This document shows positions 1-11,746 of a DNA stretch of 64,000 nt, piece after piece. The position numbers and the translations under genes are program-made. Source of the stretch: Hevea brasiliensis (lineage: Eukaryota; Streptophyta; Magnoliopsida; Malpighiales; Euphorbiaceae); contig NC_079496.1 in the NCBI RefSeq assembly GCF_030052815.1, positions 70,607,652 to 70,671,651 on the forward strand, given 5' to 3'. The notes beneath the pieces were generated by a model that worked only from the letters and a program-made list of their open reading frames with translations, did not search any database and was not told the origin of the DNA. Within the stretch, counting starts at the first letter, position 1, and each line of letters opens with the position of its first letter.

Positions 1-241
1 ACTTCTCCTTTTCTCCCTTCTCAACTGTCTTTTCCAACTCTATTCTTTCTAATTCAAGGGCTTAGGCTTGTATGTTACCAGCCATCTACTAGAATAGTGC
101 AGCCATCTACAATACAAACTACGTAGGAAATTGGATGGGAAGAGTCTATATAGCTGGTCCTCCTACACCCTAAGGGGTCGGGGCCTCTCCTTGAGCTTCA
201 ACTGTAGCTGATTGCTCCATAGTATGATCCCCTTCTTCCAT
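1..241 (-). pseudogene. G0 gag remnant (Ty3/gypsy)
   Basis: On the minus strand an ATG at 241 opens MEEGDHTMEQS, closely resembling the gag start of the complete element G2 (MEEGDRSIDQS at 9085). The frame then meets a stop. Bases 1-60 read LELERIELEK on the minus strand, matching the middle of G2 Gag (LELERIESE, about 9810). The intervening part of gag is missing, so the copy carries an internal deletion as well as being cut by the window edge. It belongs to the internal region of the outermost gypsy element, next to its PBS and 5' LTR. Non-functional. Confidence 0.75.
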
Positions 242-410
242 CTCAATTCACAGGGGTTTCTACTTCCTAAACCACCAACATAAGGAATTTTCCCTCATTA
301 GTCTATTTTCATAATGTAAATGCACTATATGTATCAATTAATGACATTTAAGCAATTGCACTTGTCAGGAAATATTTCAATTTTTCAATTCAAAACTTGT
401 ATAAAATCTT

Positions 411-422
411 GCTTTGATACCA
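411..422 (-). promoter_or_regulatory. G0 primer-binding site
   Basis: The minus strand reads TGGTATCAAAGC, one base off the initiator-methionine tRNA PBS TGGTATCAGAGC. It stands 8 bases (TGTTTTAG) from the LTR end, the same spacing as in G2. This fixes the G0 orientation as minus and makes the LTR starting at 431 its 5' LTR. Confidence 0.85.
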
Positions 423-430
423 CTAAAACA

Positions 431-662
431 TGTCACACCCTACCCGTCCATAAGGTATGACATGATCCTATAGTATACCTAATGAATTACCGAACTCCGC
501 CTACCGATAACCCATTAAATATACTACAAGGTATTTTAAACAAATCAAATACATTTTTAGTTAAAAAACAAATTAAGTAATTTTAAAAACCAAGAAAATT
601 TTTGTGAAAAATTCGCGTGGTGACCGTTGTAATTTTATTAAATTCAAAATTTTAACTTGTTG
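431..662 (-). repeat. G0 5' LTR, U5-side segment
   Basis: Starts TGTCACACCCTACCC, the reverse complement of the LTR end that precedes the PBS in G2 and F1. It contains the conserved block that reads GGGATCATG and GTAGGGTGTGACA on the minus strand. The LTR is interrupted at 663 by solo LTR G1 and resumes at 3796. Confidence 0.85.
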
Positions 663-1333
663 TGTGATACCCTTTACTCGTCTACAGTATAGCCGAGCAA
701 GATATGCCACACAATATATCAAAACACTATATTTTATCTCAATTATTTTTATCCTTCCTTAATTTAATTTTTTATGGTTATGAAGTGCAATTTGTAAAAT
801 TTGACTCATTTAAGTCATTTATTAAAATTATAAATTCATTTGAGGTTCTAAAAATTTTATAGAAAATCTGGCAGAGCACCGGCTAAAAATAGATAAAACA
901 GTTCTTCGGAACCTGTGAAAAACACTTCTAATACATTTTCCATCATTCTTAAACTCCATTATATCAACAAAATCTCAATATTTCTCAACCATTACTCAAA
1001 AATTCTTCTATTTATCATTCATTCATTTCACATGATAATCATGTACAAATCATAAATAAATACTAAATTTTCATTTATAAACGCAAATTACAAATATTTG
1101 CATTAATACTAAAATATATTACATGAGTTTCAAATATACATGAGAAAATAAAAGTTAATTACAAAATGCAAATAGTACAAAATACCAAAATGAGACCTAG
1201 TGTCCTACCAATGTACTATAGCCTGTGAGGTGACACGGACACTATGTAGATATGTGAACTAGCCTCACCCAGTCTGTGGTCTGTTGGGCTCTCTGCCAGT
1301 CTCTCCAGGACCTATGTGTGGCAAAAAGCAACG

Positions 1334-1359
1334 CGCTAAGCAATAATACTTAGTGGTGC
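1334..1359 (-). other. Conserved LTR stem-loop in G1
   Basis: The minus strand reads GCACCACTAAG-TA-TTAT-TG-CTTAGCGC: a 7-bp stem including one G.U pair and a 4-base loop. It is one of eight equivalents in the window; see the finding on covariation. Confidence 0.65.
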
Positions 1360-3120
1360 CAATAATAAAATAAAAAAAATTAAAAGAAAATAAATTTGCA
1401 GTGTATATATCGATGTCTCATGCAGACAAATTTTTTAGTAATTAATTGTAGTCTATTTATTTGGTACTTGTTATATCAATTATTTCATTAAATTTATCAA
1501 CTTCCATTTTTGGTTGCCTAAGTAACCTATACTGGATGGCTGGACTAGATAAACGGATAAACTAGCACTGGGTACCAAGTACCTCGGGCTGTCACACCAT
1601 CGGTCACGTATGTATCTCCTAGTGTGCAATAGAACAGCTAATGAGCTGTAATAATTATTAGGCACAAGGCCAAGTATTACCATAATATCAAAATGGCTAA
1701 AAGTCATAAAATCACAGAATGGCATAATGCCATGTGCAGTACTACTAACTGAACCTGATTGGTATGCCAACCTATGTAAATCAATCTTACTAGGTGTACT
1801 AGGGCACATTACAAAGTTATTTCTTAAATATTTGTACTTAACATGTAAGGTACTATTCATTTGGTCATTATTGACTTTCTCATATTTAATAGTTACATGA
1901 GTTCTAATCACATAAATTTACCACATTTTGTTTCCCAAAAGTGTTGGCATTAGTTGCCAATCCATACTTCAAACCAATGGAAAATAAATAAAAAATTTAA
2001 GTTTTGGGTGTTAGAGTTCATTTTTCCATTAGGCCATTCTACAGTAAGAATTTGGTCAAATGTTTTAAATCAAAGTTGTTCTTTATTGTGTCTAGTTACA
2101 TTTCACTTTTTGAATCACCCCAATTGGAGTTTTCTAGCTCAAGATATGCCACTTTGAGCAAGGCTGGCCGGATTGGTATCTACCCATATTTGGTAGTTCA
2201 ACTTTGGCCAATAATTTCATTTGGTTAAGTCCATAATTAGAGTTTGTGTTAAACATAAAAGTTGTTCTAAATTGTCTAAACTTTTCATTGATATAAATTT
2301 CAAGTTAATTGGACCTTTCTACATTAAGTTATGACCAAATGAATGAACACTGTTCATTTAGTCATTTTGCCCAGGCAGAATTGGTGCTACCCGGATTTGG
2401 TCAATTTTTAGGGCATCCTAAGTTTTTTTTCTGGATAGGTTTCCCCCATCAAAGTTGTAGCATTATGTATCTAGTTTCACCTCCAATTGACCTTGCACCA
2501 ATTGGAGCTGCACAAGTTCATTTAAGGCTCTCCAAACACATAGGACTCCAAGAGTCCAGAATACAGCACACAAGGCAGCTTACCCTTTCCAACATTCAAT
2601 GGCTCAATTCACTTCATATTAAGTTTAAAACATAGCAAATGGTCACTAATTGACCATTAAAATGTTCCTACACCATTATAAGGGCAAAACTCCAATTTGC
2701 TCAAAACTTTAAGTTCTCAATTTCTCTACTCTTCCATTAACTTACAATTCAATGTGCTAATTGTTAAGTTCATATCAAGGGTAGCTTATATACTCATTTA
2801 ATCAAAAGAAATCATCAAAACCCTAATAAGTCCATGGCTGCCAAAAATGGGGTGACACTTTAACATGTTTATTTTATATGCAATTTCATATACCCTATTT
2901 CAATTTATCATTCTAACAAGAAATTTGAAGGAAAGAGAAAAGGAATTGGACACTAACCTCTTTTGAAATATTCCCAAGCTTGAAAAACTCTTCCTTTTCT
3001 CTTCTTTTTGCTGCCTCTAACTTGTCCAAGGTTTAAGATCAAATTTTCATGAAGAGGTTATGAGGTTTTATGGTGTAGTTGGCTAGGATTTGAAGCTTGG
3101 GTAAGTGCATCAATGGAGGA

Positions 3121-3121
3121 T

Positions 3122-3187
<66 letters not shown>
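3121..3187. repeat. (CT)n microsatellite
   Basis: About 67 bases of almost pure CT dinucleotide, broken by one TT, inside solo LTR G1. On the sense strand of the LTR it is a GA-rich tract. Confidence 0.97.
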
Positions 3188-3189
<2 letters not shown>

Positions 3190-3795
3190 GTTCGGCTGTT
3201 TGAGTCGAAGAAGGCTGCTGATTTTTTTTTTTATCTCATTTTTATTTCATTTTTATCCCTTTAGTTAATTTGTTAAATTGTGATTGGGTGGAGATTTTAA
3301 TTACATCATGCTTACACAAGCATGATGTCATAATTAAGCTTTTAAAATTTCATTTGTTTTCTTTCCTTTTATACTCATTTTCAATTAAATTTTTAGCTCT
3401 ATTTCTTCACATTTTATGTCATAATAATAATTTACTTAACTGGACAAGTCGGCCAAAAATTATCTCTGAAGACGAAATGACCAAAATGCCTTCCATTTGG
3501 CATATTGAGTCAAAATCGTCTGTACCGATCGAAAATTTTTTTTAAGTCTTTTCTTAGCATTTTAATTCCATAGAAACCTCAATGACTCTTCTCTAGAGTC
3601 CCAAACTTATTTCATGAATTTAACTTGGTTGTATTTTATTTCTAAAATTTTTCCTTAATTTTTCTTATTAGTATTTGAATTATTTATAACTCCTCACTCT
3701 AGTCTAAATATTTTTCCAGATGTTCTAGCTGTCCGGACCAACACCGATCAACGGAACAGTAGAATGTACGTAATTGCTACAGTGAGGATGTTATA

Positions 3796-5157
3796 TTTTG
3801 GAAATCAATCTGTAATAAATATTATGCATAAATTGAACTTAATCAAAGCTCAAATAATTTCTTTCCATTCATTCAACATCAAGAAGATCAAACCATCTCA
3901 TTACAATTTAAAAGAAATACATCATTCACAATTTTACAACTCAAAAGATATTCATTTACAATTTTACAAACTTCAAATTACAAAAAATATTAATACAATT
4001 CTTTTGATACAACTGCTCATTTATCTCTTACATACATATAGTTCTAATTTACATCAAAATGAGATATGCAAGGGTATACCTAATATATACCAGCAAAATA
4101 GTCCGTTCAACACGGCTTCAAGCAGCTCACTCAACTGCTTTATCTCTTCCTTTACCTAAGACAGCATAAAACAGCTATCGCTGAGCGTTGAACTCAGTGG
4201 TGCATAACTAATAATTTTTAAAACTCTATATAAGCATGTTTGCCAAATCATAAAAAAAAAATATTTGCAAAATTCATATTTCTCATAAACCATGAAAGCA
4301 ATTCCATAATGTTCAATCATTAAACAAGTATTTGTTTTTAATCACATTTTGTCAAAGTATTCACAAATTAAGGGTGTTAAGGCCATAACACAAAATTTCA
4401 CAATCAATACCGCATTGTACACCATGACAAAGTAATTTCACCCTAATAGCCGATACTAAAGGGGGACAAATGCTAGCTAGCAATATGAGTATTCATCTTA
4501 TCTTACCTCACTAACCGTTATTAATGAGGAACAAAAATATAATCAATCTCACCTCAAATAATGAGGGACACAAATCAAATTGCCACGCCAACTATGGTTT
4601 CAAAACAAATTCAAAATAATTTGCATTTAAATAATCACATTACAAATCAAATAACCACATTCAATTGTCACAAATTCACATTTATGGTTGGCAACACATC
4701 AAATTCTCAAAAAACTTTAAATCGCGTTCAAAACTAGCTCACCCCCTTGCTACAATAATTTCAATTAGCCAACATCTGCCTTTTCTACAATTATAAATTC
4801 ATTTCACAATTCAAAGTTCTCAAAACAATGTGTAAAATTTTCAAATGCAAAAGAAACGCATAAATGATTCATAGAAAATCCATTCAATCCAATTTCAAAA
4901 TTTAAAACAAAAAGAAATCTAGTTGTGCACAAATCTTCTTTCAATCCCCCCTTCTTGTTTTAGTTCTTCCCGTGCTTGAAAGTCTCCTTATCCACTAAAA
5001 TTACACAATTGAGAAATCTTAATACTCATTATAGGTTCTATTCATAGATAACCAAACAATTTCTAATGAATTTCTAAGTTACTCATGCAAATTAACAAAT
5101 ACTGAGTTCAGGGCAGGTTTAGGACCTGAAATTAGAACCTAATTTCAACCTAGTTTC
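3796..5157 (-). repeat. G0 5' LTR, middle segment
   Basis: Continues the G0 LTR after G1. It carries the conserved stem-loop at 4178-4203 about 617 bases from the LTR end once G1 is removed, against about 640 in G2. It also carries the GCTAGCTAGC block (4472-4482) seen at the same relative place in the other gypsy LTRs. It is interrupted at 5158 by the complete element G2. Confidence 0.8.
4178..4203 (-). other. Conserved LTR stem-loop in G0
   Basis: The minus strand reads GCACCACTGAG-TTCAACG-CTCAGCG, with five Watson-Crick pairs plus one possible G.U pair. It is the G-C variant of the stem shared by all gypsy LTRs here. Confidence 0.6.
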
Positions 5158-8100
5158 TGTAACACCCCTAAGTTCGGTAGTGCGTTCTACTGCTCCGGTG
5201 ACCAGTGTTGTCCGGACAGCTAGGATGCCTAGAACTACACTTCGATATGAGTGAGAAGACATAAAATAATGAAATACAATAAAAGAAAATACAAGAAAAA
5301 CAAAGGAAAAATAATAGCAAAGAAATGTGATCAAGTTAAGCAAGCCGGGAAACCTAGCGATGGGGGACCGCACCGGGAAGTCATGGCATGGACCATTGAC
5401 TATACGGATGCGGGAACCACGAAAACATTTTAGGACTTAAATAGACCCTTATTGAAGAATAAATATCATTAGAAAGATCAAAGAAAAATTAAATAATTAG
5501 TACAAAGAAAAGTGAGAAATCGAAAAACAGACAAAACCCGGTGTTACCGAAAAATCGGGAATGCAACCCGAACAGGGGCATTATGGTCATTTGACATCCC
5601 GAATTGTCTTTTGACCTAAATGTCCATTAAAAATAAATAATATTACACTTAGAAAATGAAATGAAAAATTAATTTGGTGGTACCTAAAGTAAATAGTGAT
5701 AATTAAGGGTTTAATGTGAAATAAGTGAAAATTTAGCTTATTATATGATTAAAATTTGTGAGTGGGTCACTAAGGGAATAAAATAAACACATAATGGGCA
5801 GCTGTAATTCCATTATCGCAGCAGAAAGTTCATCTTCTCCAAAACACCACACCTAGCCGAATTGAAGGAAAGGAGAAAACCTCCATGGGCGTTTGCATGC
5901 AACCTTCATCCACTCCCTCATTTCACCTTTAAACACTTAGGTTCCTTCAAGAAAAATTGTCTACACATCACAAGGAAGAGTTTGATACCAAATTTGAGAA
6001 GTTTAATCAAGGTTTAACAAGTTCCAACTATAAGGTAAGTTAGCATTTTTGAAGATAGCTTTGTTAAACTTTGTGTGCATGTTATGGGTGTTGAATTTGT
6101 GAAGAAAATTTTTAAGTTTGAAGAGTTATTGAGATGTTCATTTTGGACAGCCATGGAGTCATGTAATTGATGAAATAATTGTGTATATATTTGATGAGAA
6201 ATGTTGTTGGTTATGGTGATTTAATATCCTAATAAATTACTTCATATGTATATAGTGATTTTTGCACTTGGATGGAAATTGATGAATTGTGGGATACTTT
6301 GGTGTTGAGGAAAATTTCGGCAGCCTTGAGATTCTTGGATAAATGTATATGTTCATGAAGGTATTGGCAGAATATTGACCTTGAGAATTGATGGATATGT
6401 GTAAAGATTGATTGTGTAAAGTGTATGTAAGAATTAGTGATGTTTAGGTGTGTATGTGATTGTATTTAGACTTTGTAAATGTGAGCTTTAATTGGTGTAT
6501 TAAGGATGTTTGTAATATGCCCAAAGTGATGTTAATGTAAAGTGGGATATGGTTTTGGTAATGAACCAAAACAGGAATGGTAAGGGAAGTGAACATATAG
6601 TAAGGTACATGTGTAATTGATGTGTGTTTAAGCATGGTAGTTAAGGGCAGTATGCATTTTAGTCAATAACATTAGATGTGTAACCTCAATTGGTATGAGA
6701 CCAATTGGAGGTGAAACTAGGCACAAAATGTGCCAACTTTCATTGAGAAAGCATACCAAAATTCTTCTTGCAAGGTGATATGAAAAATGACCAATTCGGA
6801 TTGAGTACATTTGAGGCCTGAAACTGACCAATTGGGCAGCAGTTAGTGTTTAGGCCATAACTCACTCAAAACAGGTCCAATTGACCTGAAAGTTTAACCA
6901 TGAATAGTTAAGACCCATACCTACAAGTCTTATAAAGACACCAAAACCCATAAATGACGAGAAGCAAGTCAAAAAGCTTGCACAAGTTCGGGTCCAAAAA
7001 CTGGCCGAACCAAAGTTGACCAAATTGACCTAAAATTGACCTAATTTGATACCAATTGACCAGCAATAGTATAATGACCATAACTTGGTCTACTTAACTC
7101 GGATTGACCTAAAATTTTTCTCCGCGTGCAATAAGACATAGATATACAAGTTTGTAGTTTTGACCGAAACCCGAAAACCGAGGGAACTAGGTCGTCCGGC
7201 TAGGTCAAACTAGTATCCCGAAATCCAGCAATTTGCAATGAAATGCAAGAAAACGCAAAATACATAGAATTGAGTTTGGTAACACGTACCAATCCTAAAA
7301 CATTATCGAATGTGACATATTAAGGACACTAAAACCTAATTTACCTAAAACGCATTGAGGGTCGGTATATTAGGTAATTGAGCAAATAATAGCCTTTAGT
7401 GAATTATTTATCGAACATTATCGTTAGAGACAGTTTAATTTAGTACTGAAACACTTCAAATTCTGTTTCTCAGTTACCAAAGACTCGGAAAAAGGGAAGG
7501 AAATACTGAGTCCAGACCCGGAGACAGTTGTCAGAGGTTTGTGCACAACTAGTTTTCAACTGATTTTGCTCTGAATAATATTTCCTATGATTAATTTTAT
7601 GTTATTATTTTAAATTGTGTTTGTGCACAACAACTATTTCTTTTGAATTATTTTCAATTGAAATAAATTATGACGATTTGCATATTATTTTTTTAAGTTG
7701 TGAAATTGTAAAAAATGGTTTGAATGATTTTTGATGGATACTCATTGATTGGAAAGCACTGTAATTGGTTTGAAATCACAGCTATCATGTACATTGATTG
7801 TATTCCTCGCTAGCTTGTCTAGTGGGATGAATTGAATTCCCTCTCTGGCTGAAGTGTTGAGGTGTGTGCCTATTAAGGACGAATAGAATGAGTACTCATA
7901 TTTTTCCTAGCTAGCTGTGTTATTCCTCATTAGTCATTGACTTTTGGGATCAATTGAATACCTCATTAGCCATCGGCTTTTGAGATGAATTGAACTTGGG
8001 AACATGATTAAAGCTGTGTGTGATTTATTGATATGTATTGTGAGATTGTGAAATGAATTTAAACTCTTATTGACATATGCTGTCTTTTGAATTCAACCAT

Positions 8101-8894
8101 GATCTGACTTATTGAAATTTATTGTGATATGAGAAATGGAGTTTAAATTCTGGTTGACAATTATTGTATTGAAATTAACTATGGTTTTAAGTATCTATTA
8201 TTTATATGATTTATGAATTGTGATTTAAATTGTATTTGGTTAATGTTGTGCACCACTGAGACATTGTCTCAGCGATAGCTTTTTATTGTTGTCGCAGGTA
8301 GACAGGGCCAAGCGAGCGTGATTAAGTGCTAGTATCTCCAGCGAGAGACTACCGGGTATAATGAGTATACCACTATTTTATATTTTGTAATGTAATGTAT
8401 GTTCACTGTATGTACATATTGTTCTTGGTTTTGAGCAGTTGTAAATAAAAATTGTACATTGAAGTTGTAAAATAATTATGAGTTATTTTGACTCGTAAAA
8501 TTGTATTATATTTTCTCTATCTCAGTTCTTGAAAAATTACTGTGAATTTGACTTGAGAACTGTGTTGGGTTGAGAAAAATGTTGAAGTTGAGATTTGGAA
8601 ATTTATTGAAGTGTTTTTCACGAGTTTTACAAGAAGCTGTTTTGTCCAAAATACAGATGGCACTCTACCAAAATTTTTACAGAAATTCCAAATAATTCAA
8701 ATGTGTTAGTTCTATCACTACAATTTAAAAAGGTTTTTAATACCTGTAAATAGTGCTCACCCCGGTAAAAGAAGTAAGAAAAGTTTTTAAAATCTCTTGT
8801 AGTGTATTTGATGGGTTTTCAGTAGACATAGTTGGTAATTCATTAGGTATACTACGGGATCATGTTATGCCTTACAGAGGGGTAGGGTGTGCCA
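5158..8894 (+). repeat. G2 5' LTR (3737 bp)
   Basis: Runs from TGTAACACCC to GGGTGTGCCA. It matches the 3' LTR over its whole length with only scattered substitutions and a few short indels, by eye a few percent. It contains degenerate internal units built around CATAACTCACTCAAAACAGG and ACTTGGTCTACTTAACTC (6855-7190), a TAGCTAGCTG block (about 7908) and the conserved stem-loop near 8256. No gene is seen. Confidence 0.95.
8250..8280 (+). other. Conserved LTR stem-loop, G2 5' LTR
   Basis: GCACCACTGAGAC-ATT-GTCTCAGCG: a perfect 7-bp stem with a 3-base loop, about 640 bases before the LTR end. It is followed by GATAGC, as in G4. Confidence 0.7.
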
Positions 8895-8902
8895 TGTTTT
8901 AG

Positions 8903-8914
8903 TGGTATCAGAGC
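8903..8914 (+). promoter_or_regulatory. G2 primer-binding site (initiator Met tRNA)
   Basis: TGGTATCAGAGC, complementary to the 3' end of plant initiator-methionine tRNA, 8 bases after the 5' LTR. It primes minus-strand DNA synthesis in this class of elements. Confidence 0.95.
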
Positions 8915-9084
8915 AAAGTTTTTAAATTCTGTTTTCACCTGTTACTTGAATATTCTTTCTTCATAGTACAACTGCTCAATATCATTATTTGATACGTACA
9001 GTACATTACATTATAAATATGCGCTAACGGGAGGAAATCTCCTTGTGTTATTTGTTCAGGAGATCTAAAATTCTCGCATTGAAT

Positions 9085-10177
9085 ATGGAAGAGGGTGATC
9101 GTTCAATCGATCAATCTATTGAGGCTGAGGTGCAAGGGGATGCCCCAGGCCTACAAAATGTTAGTGGTTCAAAGAAGACCCTGCTGATCGCTGCGATTTC
9201 CTACTCAGTTCGCTCAGCAGATGGCTGCATTGTTCCAACAAATGGCTGGCAATGTACCTACTCAAGTCCCAATACAGACACCAGTGGTACAACCACAGTC
9301 TCCTACTAGGCAGTATGATAAATTGATGAAATATGGGGCTACAGAGTTTAAGGGGACAGTAGATCCTCTAGAAGCTGAACAATGGTTAGAGAGGATGGAT
9401 AGGGTGTTAAAGAAGCTACATTGTATAGAAGAGCTTAGATTTGAATACTCAGTGCCCTTACTACAGGGGGATGCTTATGATTGGTGGAAAACCATTCCTC
9501 ACAGTCTGGTAGAACCTGCAGTGTTAACCTGGAATGACTTTCTCAAGAAATTCAGATAGAAATATGTCCCTGATGCTCACGTAGACCAGAAGCTGCAAGA
9601 GTTCCTAAATCTGAAACAGGGGGGCAGATCAGTGGCTGAGTATGAAAGAGAATTTTCCCGCCTTAGCCATTATGCAGTGAGTCTACTCTCTACTAGCAGG
9701 GAGAGATGCAAGAGGTTTGAAACTGGCTTGAAGCCCAGTATCAGAGTACAAGTAGTCGGCTTCAAACACACTAACTTCTCTGAACTTATTTCTCAAGCTC
9801 TAGAGTTAGAAAGAATTGAGTCTGAAACTACTCCTGAGAGAAAGAAATCAGAGAAGACAGAGAAAGAGGGAAAGTCAGTAGAACAGAGTTCCAGTGGTCA
9901 TACTAGAAAGAGGAAGAACTATGGGGGACATGGTAGAGGTGGCAAGAAATCGGGTAAGGGAAGATATTCAGGACAGAGACCTCCCTATCACAGTCGTGAG
10001 TACGTAAGTTCCTACCCTCCCCGCCAATGTGAAACTTGTGGAAAAAATCATGGTGGGATATGCTATAAGGCTATTGGAGCCTGTTATAACTGTGGAGGCA
10101 CAGGACACTTTGCCAAGGACTGCACCAGTAGTCGCAGAGTTGGACCACCTCCTACTATTGCAGAAGGGTCAGTTTAG
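9085..10177 (+). pseudogene. G2 gag (capsid-nucleocapsid), broken
   Basis: Gag builds the virus-like particle. The likely start is the ATG at 9085 (MEEGDRSIDQS), supported by the same start in the G0 remnant. A frameshift between about 9180 and 9230 moves reading to the frame of FQQMAGNVPTQ. The retrotransposon Gag domain follows (TEFKGTVDPLEAEQWL, YDWWKTI), with an in-frame TAG at 9557 inside it. Then come ...VAEYEREFSRLSHYA, a basic linker, and a zinc knuckle CYNCGGTGHFAKDC near 10081-10122, preceded by a second Cys/His cluster (CETCGKNHGGICY). A further in-frame TAG at 10175 splits it from the protease, which continues in the same frame; an uninterrupted gag-pol is therefore the likely ancestral form. 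Confidence 0.92.
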
Positions 10178-10690
10178 AGCCCTATCACCAGAAGTTCACA
10201 ACCACCTAACAGAGGTAGAGGCAGGGGTAGAGGTAACCCAGCAAGCAGCCAAGGCACAGCGAAACATTCAGAGCAAGACAGTGCTCTGGTCAGAGTCTAT
10301 GCAATGAGGCAGAGGGAAGAGGCCGAGACATCTAATGTTGTGGCTGGTACCTTCTCAACTTTTAACCAAAATGTGTTTGTGTTATTTGATCCGGGCTCTA
10401 CCCATTCTTATGTGAGTGCTAGCATCATTGATTGCATTGCTGTTCCGTGTACAAAAATGGACTTTGAGGTGCTGTAACAAGTCCACTAGGACAGGAAGTC
10501 AGGGTTAATAGAATGTATAGAGATTGTCCTTTGGTGATCCAAGGACACACTTTTCTGTTCGATCTCATTGAAATGCCCTTCAGAGATTATGATATCATCT
10601 TGGGCATGGATTGGTTAGCTAGGCATCATGCCATGATTGACTGTAGGCTGAAGACAGTCACTTTTGGCCTACCTCAGATAGTGATGTGGT
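10178..10690 (+). pseudogene. G2 aspartic protease region, broken
   Basis: Follows gag in the same frame with an RG-rich linker (RGRGRGRG near 10211). The catalytic segment reads LFDPGSTHSYVSAS, with the catalytic Asp at 10388-10390. A D-P-G triad in place of D-S/T-G is, from family knowledge, common in plant gypsy proteases. A stop near 10475 and a shift of frame follow, and the C-terminal protease motif IILGMDWLARHHA is read from 10594 in another frame. Non-functional as it stands. Confidence 0.85.
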
Positions 10691-10799
10691 AATACATGGG
10701 GAAAGGCAGTTATTGCCATCAAACATCATTTAATTTGCACTAGCGGAAAAATGATCGAAAGGGTGTGAAGCATACTTGGCACATGTGGTAGACACCCAA

Positions 10800-11745
10800 G
10801 TGGGGAGTCCGGCATTGAAGGACATCCCTACGTATATGACTTTCGGATGTGTTTCTGATGAATTGCGGGATTACCTGCGGAAAGAGAAGTGCGATTTGAA
10901 ATTAATGTTATGCTCGGTGTGGATCCAATCTCCATAACGCCATACGAGAATGGCACCAGTGAGTTGAAGGAGTTGAAGATACAATTGCAAGAATTACTTG
11001 AAAAGGGCTTCATCCGCCTAGTGTGTCACCTTGGGGAGCACGGTGTTATTTGTTAAGAAGAAGGATGGTACTCTCGCTTATGCATTGACTCTGGCGGTTG
11101 AATAAGGTGACAATAAAGAACAGATATCCATTGCCTCGCATTGATGATCTGTTTGATCGATTGAAGAATACATTTGTATTCTCCAAAATTGACTTGCGAT
11201 CTGGTTATTATCAGTTGAAGGTGCAAGAGCAGAGTATTCCAAAAACTGCTTTCAGAACTCGGTATGGCCACTATGAGTTTCTAGTAATGCCATTCAGGTT
11301 GACAAATGCTCCAGCTGCTTTCATGGATCTGATGAACACTATCTTCAGACCATATCTTGATCAATTTGTGGTGGTGCTTATTGATGACATTTTGATATAT
11401 TCAAGGAATGCAGAAGAGCATGACAGACATCTGTGGATTGTACTGCAGACCTTAAGGGAGAAACAGCTATATGCCAAATTGTCGAAATGTGAATTTTGGC
11501 TGAAAGAAATCTCCTTTTTGGGACATATTGTGTCAGCTGAAGGGATCAAGGTAGATTCCAGCAAGGTAAAAGCTATCCTTAATTGGAAGCGCTTGAAACA
11601 TCACGAAATTCACGATTTTAGGTTTAGCTAGATATTACCGTCGGTTTGTGAAGGGATTTTCTATGTTATCTTCTCCACTGACCAAGTTGCTTCGGAAAGA
11701 TGTAAAATTTTAGTGGACAGATAAATGCCAGCAAAGTTTTGATGA
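10800..11745 (+). pseudogene. G2 reverse transcriptase, broken
   Basis: The N-terminal part (about 10800-11097) is shifted between frames. The open part from 11098 (177 codons) carries the RT core: [29 protein letters not shown] (first catalytic Asp), [16 protein letters not shown], and the catalytic box [11 protein letters not shown] (IDD in place of YVDD, usual for Ty3/gypsy), then [17 protein letters not shown] stop at 11629-11631 is followed by a frame change to [12 protein letters not shown], which leads into the RNase H part. RT copies the element RNA into DNA in the cytoplasmic particle. Confidence 0.93.
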
Positions 11746-11746
11746 G

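Larger units (their letters stand above)
663..3795 (-). mobile_element. G1 solo gypsy LTR
   Basis: Begins TGTGATACCC and ends ATGTTATA on the plus strand; that is an LTR read on the minus strand from TATAACATCC to GGGTATCACA, with decayed TG/CA ends. The flanks are TGTTG (658-662) and TTTTG (3796-3800), an imperfect 4/5 TSD consistent with an old insertion. It resembles G5, sharing GTCTACAGTATAGCCGAGC near its start and the GTCCGGAC...GGAACAGTAGAATG block near 3735-3765. No internal region is present, so it is a solo LTR left by LTR-LTR recombination. No gene is seen in it; the short open frames are not supported. Confidence 0.8.

Noticed and set aside
6444..6831. Paired antisense open frames repeated at 15033-15420
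   Set aside because: Same position in both LTRs of G2; conservation is explained by LTR duplication, and no protein motif is visible.
8903..8914. tRNA-like sequence (TGGTATCAGAGC), also at 26882, 49767 and 55420
   Set aside because: Only the 12 bases complementary to the tRNA 3' end are present, directly next to LTRs. These are primer-binding sites, not tRNA genes.
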